From an uncultured Poribacteria bacterium (GTDB lineage: Bacteria; Poribacteria; WGA-4E; PCPOR2b): a stretch of 64,000 bases of DNA. The notes under the pieces were generated by a model. The model was given only the letters and a program-made list of their open reading frames with translations. It searched no databases and was not told where the DNA came from. The translations under genes were made by a program, and so were the position numbers. How positions within the stretch are numbered: the first letter of the stretch is position 1; each line of letters begins with the position of its first letter. Shown one piece after another: positions 9,148 through 17,233 of this stretch. The DNA is taken from NCBI GenBank assembly GCA_958296125.1, contig OY282444.1, forward strand, positions 2,823,623 to 2,887,622, read 5' to 3'.

Positions 9148-10284
9148 ATGAAGATTACGGCGGTCAAACCGTTTATTGCATCAACTGGGAATTTTTTCGT
9201 CAAGGTCGAGACGGACGAAGGTATCTACGGCATTGGCGAGGGGGGCTTGAGACGGCGGGGGCGAGCGATGGCGGAAGTCATCCATTCGTCTGAACCCACT
9301 CTGCTCGGTCAAGACCCGTTTCGTATTGAGTATTTGTGGCAGCGGATGTTTCGCGGTGGTTTTTTCCCCGGCGGTGTAATTCAGTCCGCGGCGGTAAGTG
9401 CGGTGGACATTGCGCTGTGGGATCTTAAAGGTAAGGCGTTGGGCGTGCCGGTATACGAATTGTTGGGAGGAAGGACACGCGATAAAGTAGTCTGTTATCC
9501 TCACAACGGCGACCCAAATAATATTGAATCACTCGTCCAGAGTTGCCGGGATACCTACGAAGCGGGATGGAAGTTTGTCCGATGGGGGGTGTGCGATCCG
9601 GAAGGCGACGATCGCTTTGAGCCGACGCGAGCAGTGCGATTCGGGATTGAGCAGGTAAAGGCGGTCAGAGAAGCACTCGGCGATGATATCGAGATTCTTG
9701 TGGATGTCCACACGCGATTGGATCCACCCGCCAGCATTGAATTCTGTAAAGGGGTTGAGCCGTATCGCCCCTTCTTCATTGAAGATCCACTCCGCAGCGA
9801 AAATCCTGCGAGTCTGAAGTTGGTGCGACAGAATACATCGGTGCCGCTAGCGGTAGGCGAACAGTTTGACAGCAAATGGAGCTTTCGGGAAGCGATTGAG
9901 GAGGACTTGATGGACTATTGTCGAGTAGACCTCTGCATCGCCGGGGGCTTAACTGAGGCTCGAAAGATTACAGGTTGGTGTGAGACCCACTACATCCACA
10001 TCGTGCCACACAATCCGCTCGGGCCCGTTTCAACAGCAGCCTGTCTCCACCTCTGTTTGGCATCAGCCCTTGTCGGGGTACAGGAGCTACCACGTCCACC
10101 AATGACGAGCCTTACCGATGTCTTTCCGGTTCAGATGCCGTTTGCTGATGGCTATCTACTTCCACCTGAAGGGCCTGGACTTGGTCTTGAGTTCAACGAA
10201 GAGGCACTCATCAACGCTACACCACCGGATCCCGGGCCCCCCGCCGGTTATCAAAGGGACGATGGGGCATATACTAACTGGTAG
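9148..10284 (+). CDS. Enolase-superfamily sugar-acid dehydratase (galactonate dehydratase-like)
   Basis: The 378-residue protein has both the capping domain (FVKVETDEGIYGIGEGG) and the barrel. Metal ligands appear at D186, E212 (FIEDPL) and E238 (GEQF). The catalytic histidines are at H188 (DVHTR) and H288 (VPHNPLGPVSTAACLH). This layout and the 'HNPLGP' ending closely follow DgoD-type D-galactonate dehydratases of the mandelate racemase subgroup, but related dehydratases share it, so substrate specificity is unproven. An ACTGGAGGTAG ribosome-binding site precedes ATG at 9148. Product flow to the DHDPS/NAL-type aldolase at 6363 is plausible but speculative. Confidence 0.8.
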   Translation: MKITAVKPFIASTGNFFVKVETDEGIYGIGEGGLRRRGRAMAEVIHSSEPTLLGQDPFRIEYLWQRMFRGGFFPGGVIQSAAVSAVDIALWDLKGKALGVPVYELLGGRTRDKVVCYPHNGDPNNIESLVQSCRDTYEAGWKFVRWGVCDPEGDDRFEPTRAVRFGIEQVKAVREALGDDIEILVDVHTRLDPPASIEFCKGVEPYRPFFIEDPLRSENPASLKLVRQNTSVPLAVGEQFDSKWSFREAIEEDLMDYCRVDLCIAGGLTEARKITGWCETHYIHIVPHNPLGPVSTAACLHLCLASALVGVQELPRPPMTSLTDVFPVQMPFADGYLLPPEGPGLGLEFNEEALINATPPDPGPPAGYQRDDGAYTNW

Positions 10285-10488
10285 ATTGATTCTCCAACTT
10301 AGGGTTATTAACAGGCGGTTTATATGGGCATTAATGACCAAAATTTTTGATCCGCATAGCAACTTGGTTGAGGAAAATAAAAAATTTACTTGGAAAGCTG
10401 GTAAAATTCTGGTAAAATTATCGACGAAGTTGATTTCTGACAGAGACAATCGCCGTTACACCCACTCAAAAATAGGAATAATAGCGTA

Positions 10489-11478
10489 TTGCAGAATCAA
10501 GAATCCCTAAAAATACCAATACAAAGCATCACAGAAGCCCAAGTGCTTTTTGGGCAATCTGATGTCTTTCTGAACATTGTCGAAGCCCGTTTTAACGTCA
10601 AAGTCCTATTAAAGAGCGAAGGCTTGGTGATCACCGGCAATAACTTCGACGACGTTAATCGTGTAACCAAAACCTTTGAGTCGTTACTTCATCTCATCCG
10701 GAGTGGGCAATCTATCAATGCGAATGATGTCAAATATGCGATTCGCACTTCCAAAGGAAATACACCTGTCCAGTTGGAAAAAGTAGCCAATGAAGCTATC
10801 TCTGTCTTTTCCAAGCGCGGTGTGGTGCGGCCGAAGACCCCCGCCCAGAAACGTTATGTGGCCGCAATCAAATCGTATGATCTCGTATTTGGTATCGGTC
10901 CTGCCGGAACCGGAAAAACTTATCTCGCGATGGCGATGGCAGTCTCTGCCTTGAAAAGTGGACAAGTCAGCCGAATCATCTTAACCCGACCCGCGGTGGA
11001 AGCGGGCGAAAGGCTCGGCTTTTTACCCGGCGATATTGAAGCGAAAATTAACCCCTATCTGCGCCCTTTATATGATGCACTTTACGATATGATGCCTCCC
11101 GAATCCCTTGAGCGTTATGTTGAGCGGAATGTGATTGAAGTGGCGCCGATTGCCTTCATGCGCGGACGGACGCTCAATAACTCGTTTGTTGTTCTTGATG
11201 AAGCACAAAATGCAACCATTGAACAGATGAAAATGTTTCTCACACGACTCGGATTTGATTCTAGAGCCGTTATCACCGGAGACATAACACAAACCGACCT
11301 GCCGACAGGTACAAAATCGGGGCTTGTTGATGCACAATCGGTACTGTCAGATGTTGAAGGCATCGTATTCATCCACTTTTCAAAAGAGGATGTTGTACGG
11401 CACGAACTTGTGCAGCAGATCGTAGAAGCCTACGAGGAACGCGATGCCGAAAGGTTGAGAAAAACCGATAGCATCTAA
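10489..11478 (+). CDS. PhoH family ATPase
   Basis: The 329-residue protein contains Walker A GPAGTGKT at 137-144 and Walker B VVLDEAQNAT near 234, followed by the sensor region VITGDITQTDLP. The N-terminal about 100 residues form the KH-like PhoH-L extension. PhoH-like proteins are RNA-associated ATPases, commonly encoded next to ybeY as here. The start is TTG at 10489 with a distant AGGA; a different start cannot be excluded. It opens a phoH-ybeY-CorC block that is conserved in many bacteria. Confidence 0.85.
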   Translation: MQNQESLKIPIQSITEAQVLFGQSDVFLNIVEARFNVKVLLKSEGLVITGNNFDDVNRVTKTFESLLHLIRSGQSINANDVKYAIRTSKGNTPVQLEKVANEAISVFSKRGVVRPKTPAQKRYVAAIKSYDLVFGIGPAGTGKTYLAMAMAVSALKSGQVSRIILTRPAVEAGERLGFLPGDIEAKINPYLRPLYDALYDMMPPESLERYVERNVIEVAPIAFMRGRTLNNSFVVLDEAQNATIEQMKMFLTRLGFDSRAVITGDITQTDLPTGTKSGLVDAQSVLSDVEGIVFIHFSKEDVVRHELVQQIVEAYEERDAERLRKTDSI

Positions 11479-11526
11479 CTTTGATGTGCGAACAGAATCA
11501 ACCGCCTGTTGTAACAGCGACTGCCG

Positions 11527-11958
11527 ATGGTATTCATTAACAACCAGTGTCAAAATATTGACTTTGATGAACCGATTATTTATAATGCGACGTTGACCAC
11601 GCTAAAGGCTCACGATTCTGCTGAGTGCGAAGTGAGCATTCTTCTAACGGATGATGCCGAGATTCAGGTGCTTAACCACCAATATCGCCACATTGATGGA
11701 CCCACTGATGTACTCGCCTTTGCAATGCGAGAAGGCATCGGTGGCGATTTGAATCCTCAACTGCTTGGCGATTTGGTCATATCTGTTCCAACAGCCCAAC
11801 GCCAATCAATCGCACATGGGCATTCACTTGATATTGAGCTGGCTGTATTGAGCGTACACGGTACGCTTCATCTTCTCGGTTATGATCACCAAAGCCCAGA
11901 GCAAGCGGAAATCATGTTTGAGAAACAAGCGGAACTGCTCCGTTTAATTAGCACCTAA
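11527..11958 (+). CDS. ybeY: Endoribonuclease YbeY (16S rRNA maturation)
   Basis: The 143-residue protein has the zinc-binding signature HGTLHLLGYDH with His 111, 115 and 121. The preceding PTDVLAFAMRE segment is the conserved strand of the family. YbeY takes part in 16S rRNA 3'-end processing and ribosome quality control. Length is standard. It sits between the PhoH and CorC/HlyC genes, the usual synteny. A 12-bp inverted repeat (11951-11962 with 11986-11997) overlaps its stop codon. Confidence 0.9.
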   Translation: MVFINNQCQNIDFDEPIIYNATLTTLKAHDSAECEVSILLTDDAEIQVLNHQYRHIDGPTDVLAFAMREGIGGDLNPQLLGDLVISVPTAQRQSIAHGHSLDIELAVLSVHGTLHLLGYDHQSPEQAEIMFEKQAELLRLIST

Positions 11959-11997
11959 TTTTGTATACCTAAAAGAACCGTAAAAAAAATTAGGTGC
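11951..11997 (+). other. Inverted repeat across the ybeY stop codon
   Basis: GCACCTAATTTT at 11951-11962 is perfectly complementary to 11986-11997, with a 23-base AT-rich loop. It could form an mRNA hairpin covering the ybeY stop codon. No T-run follows on the plus strand, so it is not a clear terminator. Confidence 0.4.
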
Positions 11998-12060
11998 TAG
12001 GTTTCCGCAGAGAATGGAATCTCCTCTGGCTTACAAGTTCTTGGGGGTGTAATCCCACGT

Positions 12061-13338
12061 TTGGACGATATAGACATAATTAAGCTGGTTAGCTTGGTTG
12101 TTTTATCAATCTTCGCGGTGTTGTTTTCGGTCGTGGAAGTGCTTATTAACAGGCTTAGCCGGAACGAAATGCTGAATATCGCGGAAACCGGGGGACCGCA
12201 GCATGAGATTTTAACCTCTCTACTGCGCTACCCACAGAAATTTTCTGCAACGATTATCGTCGCCAAGAGCGTATTAATTGTTTGTATTGTCGTTTTACTG
12301 CTCTCCTTGTTCGATTTTGATTCTCTGAGGGATCGGACGATTAGTGCCCTCCTTGCGATCCTCCTCATTGTTGTTGTGACGGAGCTCATCCCGAAAAATT
12401 ATGTACAGGGCAGCTCTGAAAACTCAACAATTTTCGCCCTCCGTTTTGTGCACGTTGTTTATTGGATCTTATATCCCCTCATTAAACCGTTGACCCTGTT
12501 TGGCTATCTTGGCGTTCGGATTCTGGGTGGAAAAGCCCCAACCGAACAGGATAGCAGCGTCTCGCCGGAAGACCTTGAAGCCTTGGAAAATGTCGGGAAT
12601 AGCCAGGAAATCTTGGAGGAAGAGGAGCGAGAAATGATCTCGCGCATCCTTGACCTGCCCGATAAAGTTGCCCGCGAGATTATGATTCCCCGAACAGATG
12701 TGACGTGCCTTGATGCCTCTTCCCCAAAGGCGGTCGTGCTTCAAACTGCAATCGAATCTCGGCATTCGCGTATTCCTGTGTACGAGGAGCAGATTGACCG
12801 CATTATCGGGCTCCTTCATGTCAAAGATATATTAGACGGTTGGGCAAAAGACCAACCCCTCGATCTGAGATCGATTGCCACAGATCGACCTCCGCTTTTC
12901 ACACCTGAAAGTAAAAAAATATCCGACCTCTTCCAAGAGCTACGCGCAAATAAACAGCACATGGCAATCGTTGTTGATGAGTATGGGGGCACAGCGGGAA
13001 TCGTGACGCTCGAAGATATTATTGAGGAGATTGTCGGAGAAATCCAAGATGAGTACGATTTTGACGAACAAGAGGAGCTCATTCCACTCGCTGAAAACAT
13101 CTATTCAGTTGATGCGCGGATGAGTTTTATTGATCTCAATGAGCAGCTAGAGACACAGCTCGAATCGGAAAACGCAGACACAATCGGCGGATTCATTTTC
13201 GACCATCTGGGAAGAGTGCCTGAACAGGGCAACCAATTCTCGTACCAAGGGTTGGCATTCACGATATTAGAAGCGGATGAACGTCGTATCCATCGGATCC
13301 GGATTCAACGGTTGGAAGATACGTCGGAAAAAAAGTAG
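12061..13338 (+). CDS. CNNM/CorC (HlyC/CorC) family transporter-associated protein: DUF21, two CBS, CorC_HlyC
   Basis: The 425-residue protein begins with about three to four membrane segments of the DUF21 type (residues 5-160). A linker with EREMISRILDLPDKVAREIMIPRTDV opens a CBS pair at about 200-330, ending with the typical DEYGGTAGIVTLEDIIEEIVGEIQDEYD. A C-terminal CorC_HlyC domain follows. Related proteins act in magnesium or cobalt efflux or in leader-peptide-like membrane functions. The start is TTG at 12061; a GGGGGTG stretch lies about 12 bases upstream. It is third in the phoH-ybeY block. Confidence 0.85.
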   Translation: MDDIDIIKLVSLVVLSIFAVLFSVVEVLINRLSRNEMLNIAETGGPQHEILTSLLRYPQKFSATIIVAKSVLIVCIVVLLLSLFDFDSLRDRTISALLAILLIVVVTELIPKNYVQGSSENSTIFALRFVHVVYWILYPLIKPLTLFGYLGVRILGGKAPTEQDSSVSPEDLEALENVGNSQEILEEEEREMISRILDLPDKVAREIMIPRTDVTCLDASSPKAVVLQTAIESRHSRIPVYEEQIDRIIGLLHVKDILDGWAKDQPLDLRSIATDRPPLFTPESKKISDLFQELRANKQHMAIVVDEYGGTAGIVTLEDIIEEIVGEIQDEYDFDEQEELIPLAENIYSVDARMSFIDLNEQLETQLESENADTIGGFIFDHLGRVPEQGNQFSYQGLAFTILEADERRIHRIRIQRLEDTSEKK

Positions 13339-13348
13339 AAAAGCAGGC

Positions 13349-13377
13349 TTGACAGATACTAGCGTGTATGATAAAAT
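13349..13377 (+). promoter_or_regulatory. Sigma70 promoter of tRNA-Pro and its tandem array
   Basis: A perfect TTGACA (13349-13354), a 17-base spacer and TAAAAT (13372-13377) lie just upstream of the tRNA. Transcription would begin near 13384, about 15 bases before the mature 5' end. No other promoter is seen before the tandem tRNA-like copies, so readthrough from here is the simplest way to express them. Confidence 0.75.
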
Positions 13378-13398
13378 CACACGCTGTTTTGCCATAAT

Positions 13399-13473
<75 letters not shown>

Positions 13474-13506
13474 TATTTCGTTAGATTCATCAAGAGATAT
13501 TGCAGT

Positions 13507-14650
13507 AGGGGTATAGCACAGTGGGGTTAGGGCGTTCCGATAGATCGGAAAGGTCGGAGGTTCAAATCCTCTCGCCCCGATATTTCGTTAGATTCATCAA
13601 GAGATATTGCAGTAGGGGTATAGCACAGTGGGGTTAGGGCGTTCCGATAGATCGGAAAGGTCGGAGGTTCAAATCCTCTCGCCCCGATATTTCGTTAGAT
13701 TCATCAAGAGATATTGCAGTAGGGGTATAGCACAGTGGGGTTAGGGCGTTCCGATAGATCGGAAAGGTCGGAGGTTCAAATCCTCTCGCCCCGATATTTC
13801 GTTAGATTCATCAAGAGATATTGCAGTAGGGGTATAGCACAGTGGGGTTAGGGCGTTCCGATAGATCGGAAAGGTCGGAGGTTCAAATCCTCTCGCCCCG
13901 ATATTTCGTTAGATTCATCAAGAGATATTGCAGTAGGGGTATAGCACAGTGGGGTTAGGGCGTTCCGATAGATCGGAAAGGTCGGAGGTTCAAATCCTCT
14001 CGCCCCGATATTTCGTTAGATTCATCAAGAGATATTGCAGTAGGGGTATAGCACAGTGGGGTTAGGGCGTTCCGATAGATCGGAAAGGTCGGAGGTTCAA
14101 ATCCTCTCGCCCCGATATTTCGTTAGATTCATCAAGAGATATTGCAGTAGGGGTATAGCACAGTGGGGTTAGGGCGTTCCGATAGATCGGAAAGGTCGGA
14201 GGTTCAAATCCTCTCGCCCCGATATTTCGTTAGATTCATCAAGAGATATTGCAGTAGGGGTATAGCACAGTGGGGTTAGGGCGTTCCGATAGATCGGAAA
14301 GGTCGGAGGTTCAAATCCTCTCGCCCCGATATTTCGTTAGATTCATCAAGAGATATTGCAGTAGGGGTATAGCACAGTGGGGTTAGGGCGTTCCGATAGA
14401 TCGGAAAGGTCGGAGGTTCAAATCCTCTCGCCCCGATATTTCGTTAGATTCATCAAGAGATATTGCAGTAGGGGTATAGCACAGTGGGGTTAGGGCGTTC
14501 CGATAGATCGGAAAGGTCGGAGGTTCAAATCCTCTCGCCCCGATATTTCGTTAGATTCATCAAGAGATATTGCGATAGGGGTATAGCACAGTGGGGTTAG
14601 GGCGTTCCGATAGATCGGAAAGGTCGGAGGTTCAAATCCTCTCGCCCTAA
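13507..14650 (+). repeat. Tandem array of eleven tRNA-Pro-like degenerate sequences, 107-bp period
   Basis: Copies start at 13507, 13614, 13721, 13828, 13935, 14042, 14149, 14256, 14363, 14470 and 14577. Each has a 74-base tRNA-like part plus a 33-base spacer that is identical to the real tRNA's 3' flank. The 3' half (variable loop, T arm, CGCCCCG) matches tRNA-Pro exactly. The 5' acceptor strand is changed to AGGGGTA (two mismatches and one G-T), the D stem has one mismatch, and the anticodon arm is replaced by TTCCG-ATAGAT-CGGAA, a six-base loop with no normal anticodon geometry. Copies look identical by eye, except that copy 11 has a changed leader (GCGAT) and an altered 3' end. They are not functional Pro tRNAs as far as structure shows. 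Confidence 0.9.
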
Positions 14651-14674
14651 TAGATTCACTTGGATCAATAATTG

Positions 14675-14929
14675 ATGTTTTATGTTTATATTCTTCAAAG
14701 TCTGAAAGATGGGAGCTATTATATTGGACAGACTAACAATGTGTCCAATCGTCTTGAGCGTCATAATAGTCGGCGGCAATTAGCGACTCGATCCAAGATT
14801 CCGTGGGAATTGGTTTATACCGAGACTTTTTCGACAAGAAGTCAAGCGGTCAGACGGGAACGAGAGATAAAAAATTGGAAAAGTCGTCAAGCCATCAAAG
14901 AGTTGTTGGGTAGTCATGACGGTGCGTAA
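14675..14929 (+). CDS. Small GIY-YIG nuclease-domain protein
   Basis: The 84-residue protein is a complete single-domain GIY-YIG protein: FYVYILQS at residues 2-9, YYIGQT at 15-20, the catalytic Arg region NRLERH, and the downstream REREIKNWKSRQ with the metal-binding Glu. Family members include UvrC-like and homing-type nucleases and YhbQ; the function of stand-alone copies is unresolved. It lies exactly between tRNA-like copies 11 and 12, and its last three codons and stop fall inside copy 12. An in-frame TTG at 14672 is an alternative start. No strong ribosome-binding site is visible. Confidence 0.85.
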   Translation: MFYVYILQSLKDGSYYIGQTNNVSNRLERHNSRRQLATRSKIPWELVYTETFSTRSQAVRREREIKNWKSRQAIKELLGSHDGA

Positions 14930-14993
14930 CGCGGTCCGGTTAGGGCGTTCCGATGGATCGGAAAGGTCGGAGGTTCAAATCCTCTCGCCCCGA
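14920..14993 (+). pseudogene. Twelfth tRNA-Pro-like copy, downstream of the GIY-YIG gene
   Basis: This copy keeps tRNA-Pro features lost in the array, such as the GTCCGGTTA D loop and the acceptor 5' strand CGGTGCG (six of seven pairs with CGCCCCG). It already has the altered anticodon arm TTCCG-ATGGAT-CGGAA. It therefore looks intermediate between the true tRNA and the array units. Its first ten bases encode the end of the nuclease gene. Confidence 0.8.
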
Positions 14994-15133
14994 TATTAAC
15001 TCGGATCTATCAACAGTTGCTTACCTTGTCCCATTATCGTTTCAAACAGTCCGCGCATAAACAGAGTCCGTTCCGAGACCAGGTTTGCACACACTTATCT
15101 GAGAATGCACAGGTTAAATCTATCGGAGAATTT

Positions 15134-15739
15134 ATGATAGCCTTGCGGTTTGCCCTTATCGTGTGTTTGGTAGTGGGAGCCGTTATGGGATGTGACCCCC
15201 CTAAATCCCAAAAACCCACGTATAAGACACTCCTTTTCAGTGTCGATAAGACACTACTCGGCCCTGCAAGCATGGACTCGCTGCTCAAGATGGAGATCGC
15301 TGCACCGAAGGGGTGGGAAGTGATTGACGATGCAATGCTGGAGCAAGTGATTGATGGATTGGGCGATACATTCACACTAGGGCTTCAGATGGTGCCCCGG
15401 AAAGTGTTCGTGAATGAGGCATCGCGGGCGATGTGTGTGGTATCAAGGTTGGAAGGGGCGACGGTCGCGCCGGACGAAACCTTGTTAAAGACGCTGGAAA
15501 CCGCTTACCGTACCCGATTTCCACAGGCAACGGTTCAGCGTGCAATTTTTATGAAAGGTGCATTTCGCGTGCATCAATTAATGGTTGGAGCTTCCGATTT
15601 TGTGCTGGTCAAGCTGATCTGCGACGCACCGGAAACTCCTGTCTTTGAGGTTGATTACATGGCTCCTAGAGCGGTTTACGCAGCAGAACTTCGAGCTATT
15701 GAATCATCAATCGGTTCTATTAATTTAATTACCCATTAA
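15134..15739 (+). CDS. Predicted lipoprotein of unknown function
   Basis: The roughly 201-residue protein starts at ATG 15134 after a CGGAGA ribosome-binding site; the longer frame to 15017 has no such support. Residues 1-20 form a lipoprotein signal (MIALRF, a hydrophobic stretch, VMGC lipobox). The mature part is mixed alpha/beta without repeats and mentions no motif I recognise. A lipoprotein of the Bor type follows 20 bases later, so the two may act together at the outer membrane. Confidence 0.6.
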   Translation: MIALRFALIVCLVVGAVMGCDPPKSQKPTYKTLLFSVDKTLLGPASMDSLLKMEIAAPKGWEVIDDAMLEQVIDGLGDTFTLGLQMVPRKVFVNEASRAMCVVSRLEGATVAPDETLLKTLETAYRTRFPQATVQRAIFMKGAFRVHQLMVGASDFVLVKLICDAPETPVFEVDYMAPRAVYAAELRAIESSIGSINLITH

Positions 15740-15759
15740 TCCTAAGTGAGGATGAACAC

Positions 15760-16053
15760 ATGTTGAGAAAATGTTCAGTTGCAGTACTTCTTCTGGGTGT
15801 GCTGCTGGTCATTGGATGTACAGCACACCTCCACAAAGTGGGCGAGGGCGCGCAAGGTGATCACGTTGTAGAAGTACGTCAATGGTATGTGCTTTACGGC
15901 TTGCTGCCAATCAATAAAGTGGATACAAATGCCATCGCAGGTGAGACAACCGACTATGAAATTATGACCCTGCATACCAAGATCGATTTCATTATCAATG
16001 TATTCACCGGTATTGCCTCGGTCACTTCTCGGACCGTTATTGTTCGGAAATAA
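15760..16053 (+). CDS. Bor-like small lipoprotein
   Basis: The 97-residue protein has a lipoprotein signal ending in VIGC at about residue 20. The rest resembles the Bor family layout: an aromatic beta segment (VEVRQWYVLYGLLPIN), a middle with KVDTNAIAG, and a closing hydrophobic strand plus TSRTVIVRK. Bor of phage lambda is an outer-membrane lipoprotein linked to serum survival, but chromosomal homologues have unknown roles. A GTGAGGATGAAC sequence precedes the ATG. Confidence 0.55.
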   Translation: MLRKCSVAVLLLGVLLVIGCTAHLHKVGEGAQGDHVVEVRQWYVLYGLLPINKVDTNAIAGETTDYEIMTLHTKIDFIINVFTGIASVTSRTVIVRK

Positions 16054-16228
16054 TTGATGAATATCATTGAGCGGGTGTTGGTACAATCAACACCCATAGA
16101 TGGTAGGGGCAACCCTCGTGATTGCCCCCGATGAAGCATTGGGGCACAAATCCCGATTCTATTGCGTCAGAACAACGCATGCAACAGAATCGGACCCCAA
16201 CCCTTTAGAGTTGGGTTGGTTGACTTCT

Positions 16229-16290
16229 ATGGGACAATGGAACGATGAAATAAGGCAACAATAAATTCATCGCGCTATTGTCCCATTTTA
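16229..16290 (+). terminator. Hairpin with T-rich tail before recO
   Basis: ATGGGACAAT at 16229-16238 pairs with ATTGTCCCAT at 16277-16286, and GATGAA/TTCATC pair inside; TTTTATT follows. It fits a terminator for the upstream lipoprotein pair, although its long stem-loop could also be a mobile hairpin repeat. Confidence 0.45.
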
Positions 16291-16303
16291 TTATGGAGGT
16301 ATG

Positions 16304-17053
16304 ATGCCAACTCAAAAAACACAGGCGATTGTCATTCGCTCACAGCCACTCGGCGAAGTGCACAAGATCATCAGGTTCTATACCGTTGAGTTCGGCAAGG
16401 TCAGCGCGGTAGCACATGGGAGCAGGAGATCCAAGAGCCGTTTCGGCGGCAGCCTCGAACTCCTCAACTATGGCAACCTTGTGTTCTTTGAATATCCGAA
16501 TAAAGACCTCCACAGAGTTGAAGCCTTCGATCTGGTTGACGACTTCGATGCAGTCAAAGCGGACTTTGACCGTACCGCTTACGGCTGTTATTTAGCAGAA
16601 TTGGTTGATGCCACAGAACTGGTAGGGCAGGCAGCAGACCAAAACGTCTTTCATCTACTGCAATACGGATTTGAAACGTTGGCACAGACCGAAGATGTCC
16701 CATTATTAGCGCGTGCGTTTGAACTCCAATTGCTGGGCCTGGCAGGCTACGCGCCTCAACTCTCGCGGTGCGTAGCGTGTGCAGAAGTGTTCCACGGTGC
16801 AACGGTGAATTTTAGTCCACGCCTTGGGGGCTTGCTGTGTGCAAATTGTGAGGGGCAAGACACAACGGCGAGATCGATTTCACGCGGGAGTTGTGAACTG
16901 ATGAACCATCTACAAAAATTTGACTTTTCTTATCTACACCGCTTTCGTGCCTCCAATCTCAACCACAGGGAGCTTAAGTTTGTCCTTTCAAATTTTATCT
17001 CCTATCATACCGAACGGACTTTGAAAAGCCGTGAATTTATTGATAATTTATAA
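16304..17053 (+). CDS. recO: DNA repair protein RecO
   Basis: The roughly 249-residue protein has the N-terminal OB-fold opening (QKTQAIVIRSQPLGEVHKIIRFYT) and GSRRSKSRFGGSLELLNYG, both typical of RecO. A zinc motif in the second half uses CVAC near residue 150 and CANC near residue 175. RecO loads RecA with RecR and anneals single strands in the RecFOR pathway. ATG at 16304 is preferred over 16301 because the GGAGGT site would otherwise abut the start. Confidence 0.88.
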   Translation: MPTQKTQAIVIRSQPLGEVHKIIRFYTVEFGKVSAVAHGSRRSKSRFGGSLELLNYGNLVFFEYPNKDLHRVEAFDLVDDFDAVKADFDRTAYGCYLAELVDATELVGQAADQNVFHLLQYGFETLAQTEDVPLLARAFELQLLGLAGYAPQLSRCVACAEVFHGATVNFSPRLGGLLCANCEGQDTTARSISRGSCELMNHLQKFDFSYLHRFRASNLNHRELKFVLSNFISYHTERTLKSREFIDNL

Positions 17054-17087
17054 AATGTGAGGCGTGGAAAAAGCGTTTTTTGGGAGT

Positions 17088-17186
17088 ATGTCACTACATC
17101 TACGAATTGGCATGGAATACGCTAGCGACCCCGATGTGATTGGACATATTCAGCGGGTTGGGGTGACGGTATATGAGGCAGATTGA
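17088..17186 (+). CDS. Short uncharacterised reading frame
   Basis: A 32-residue frame (starting MSLHLRIGME and ending VYEAD) follows a GGGAG ribosome-binding-like sequence in the gap between recO and the type III Res gene. I do not recognise it. It could be a remnant of a longer gene or chance. Confidence 0.2.
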   Translation: MSLHLRIGMEYASDPDVIGHIQRVGVTVYEAD

Positions 17187-17233
17187 TAGGTTGATCCTAA
17201 GCGAAATCCCGATGAAATCGATGGAGATATATG

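Noticed and set aside
13507-14650. Possible CRISPR array
   Set aside because: The repeats are about 107 bases with no unique spacers between them, contain a tRNA-like core, and no cas gene is near.
13507-14650. Eleven functional tRNA genes
   Set aside because: The acceptor stem has mismatches and the anticodon loop has only six bases with no usable anticodon position, so I call them tRNA-like rather than tRNA.
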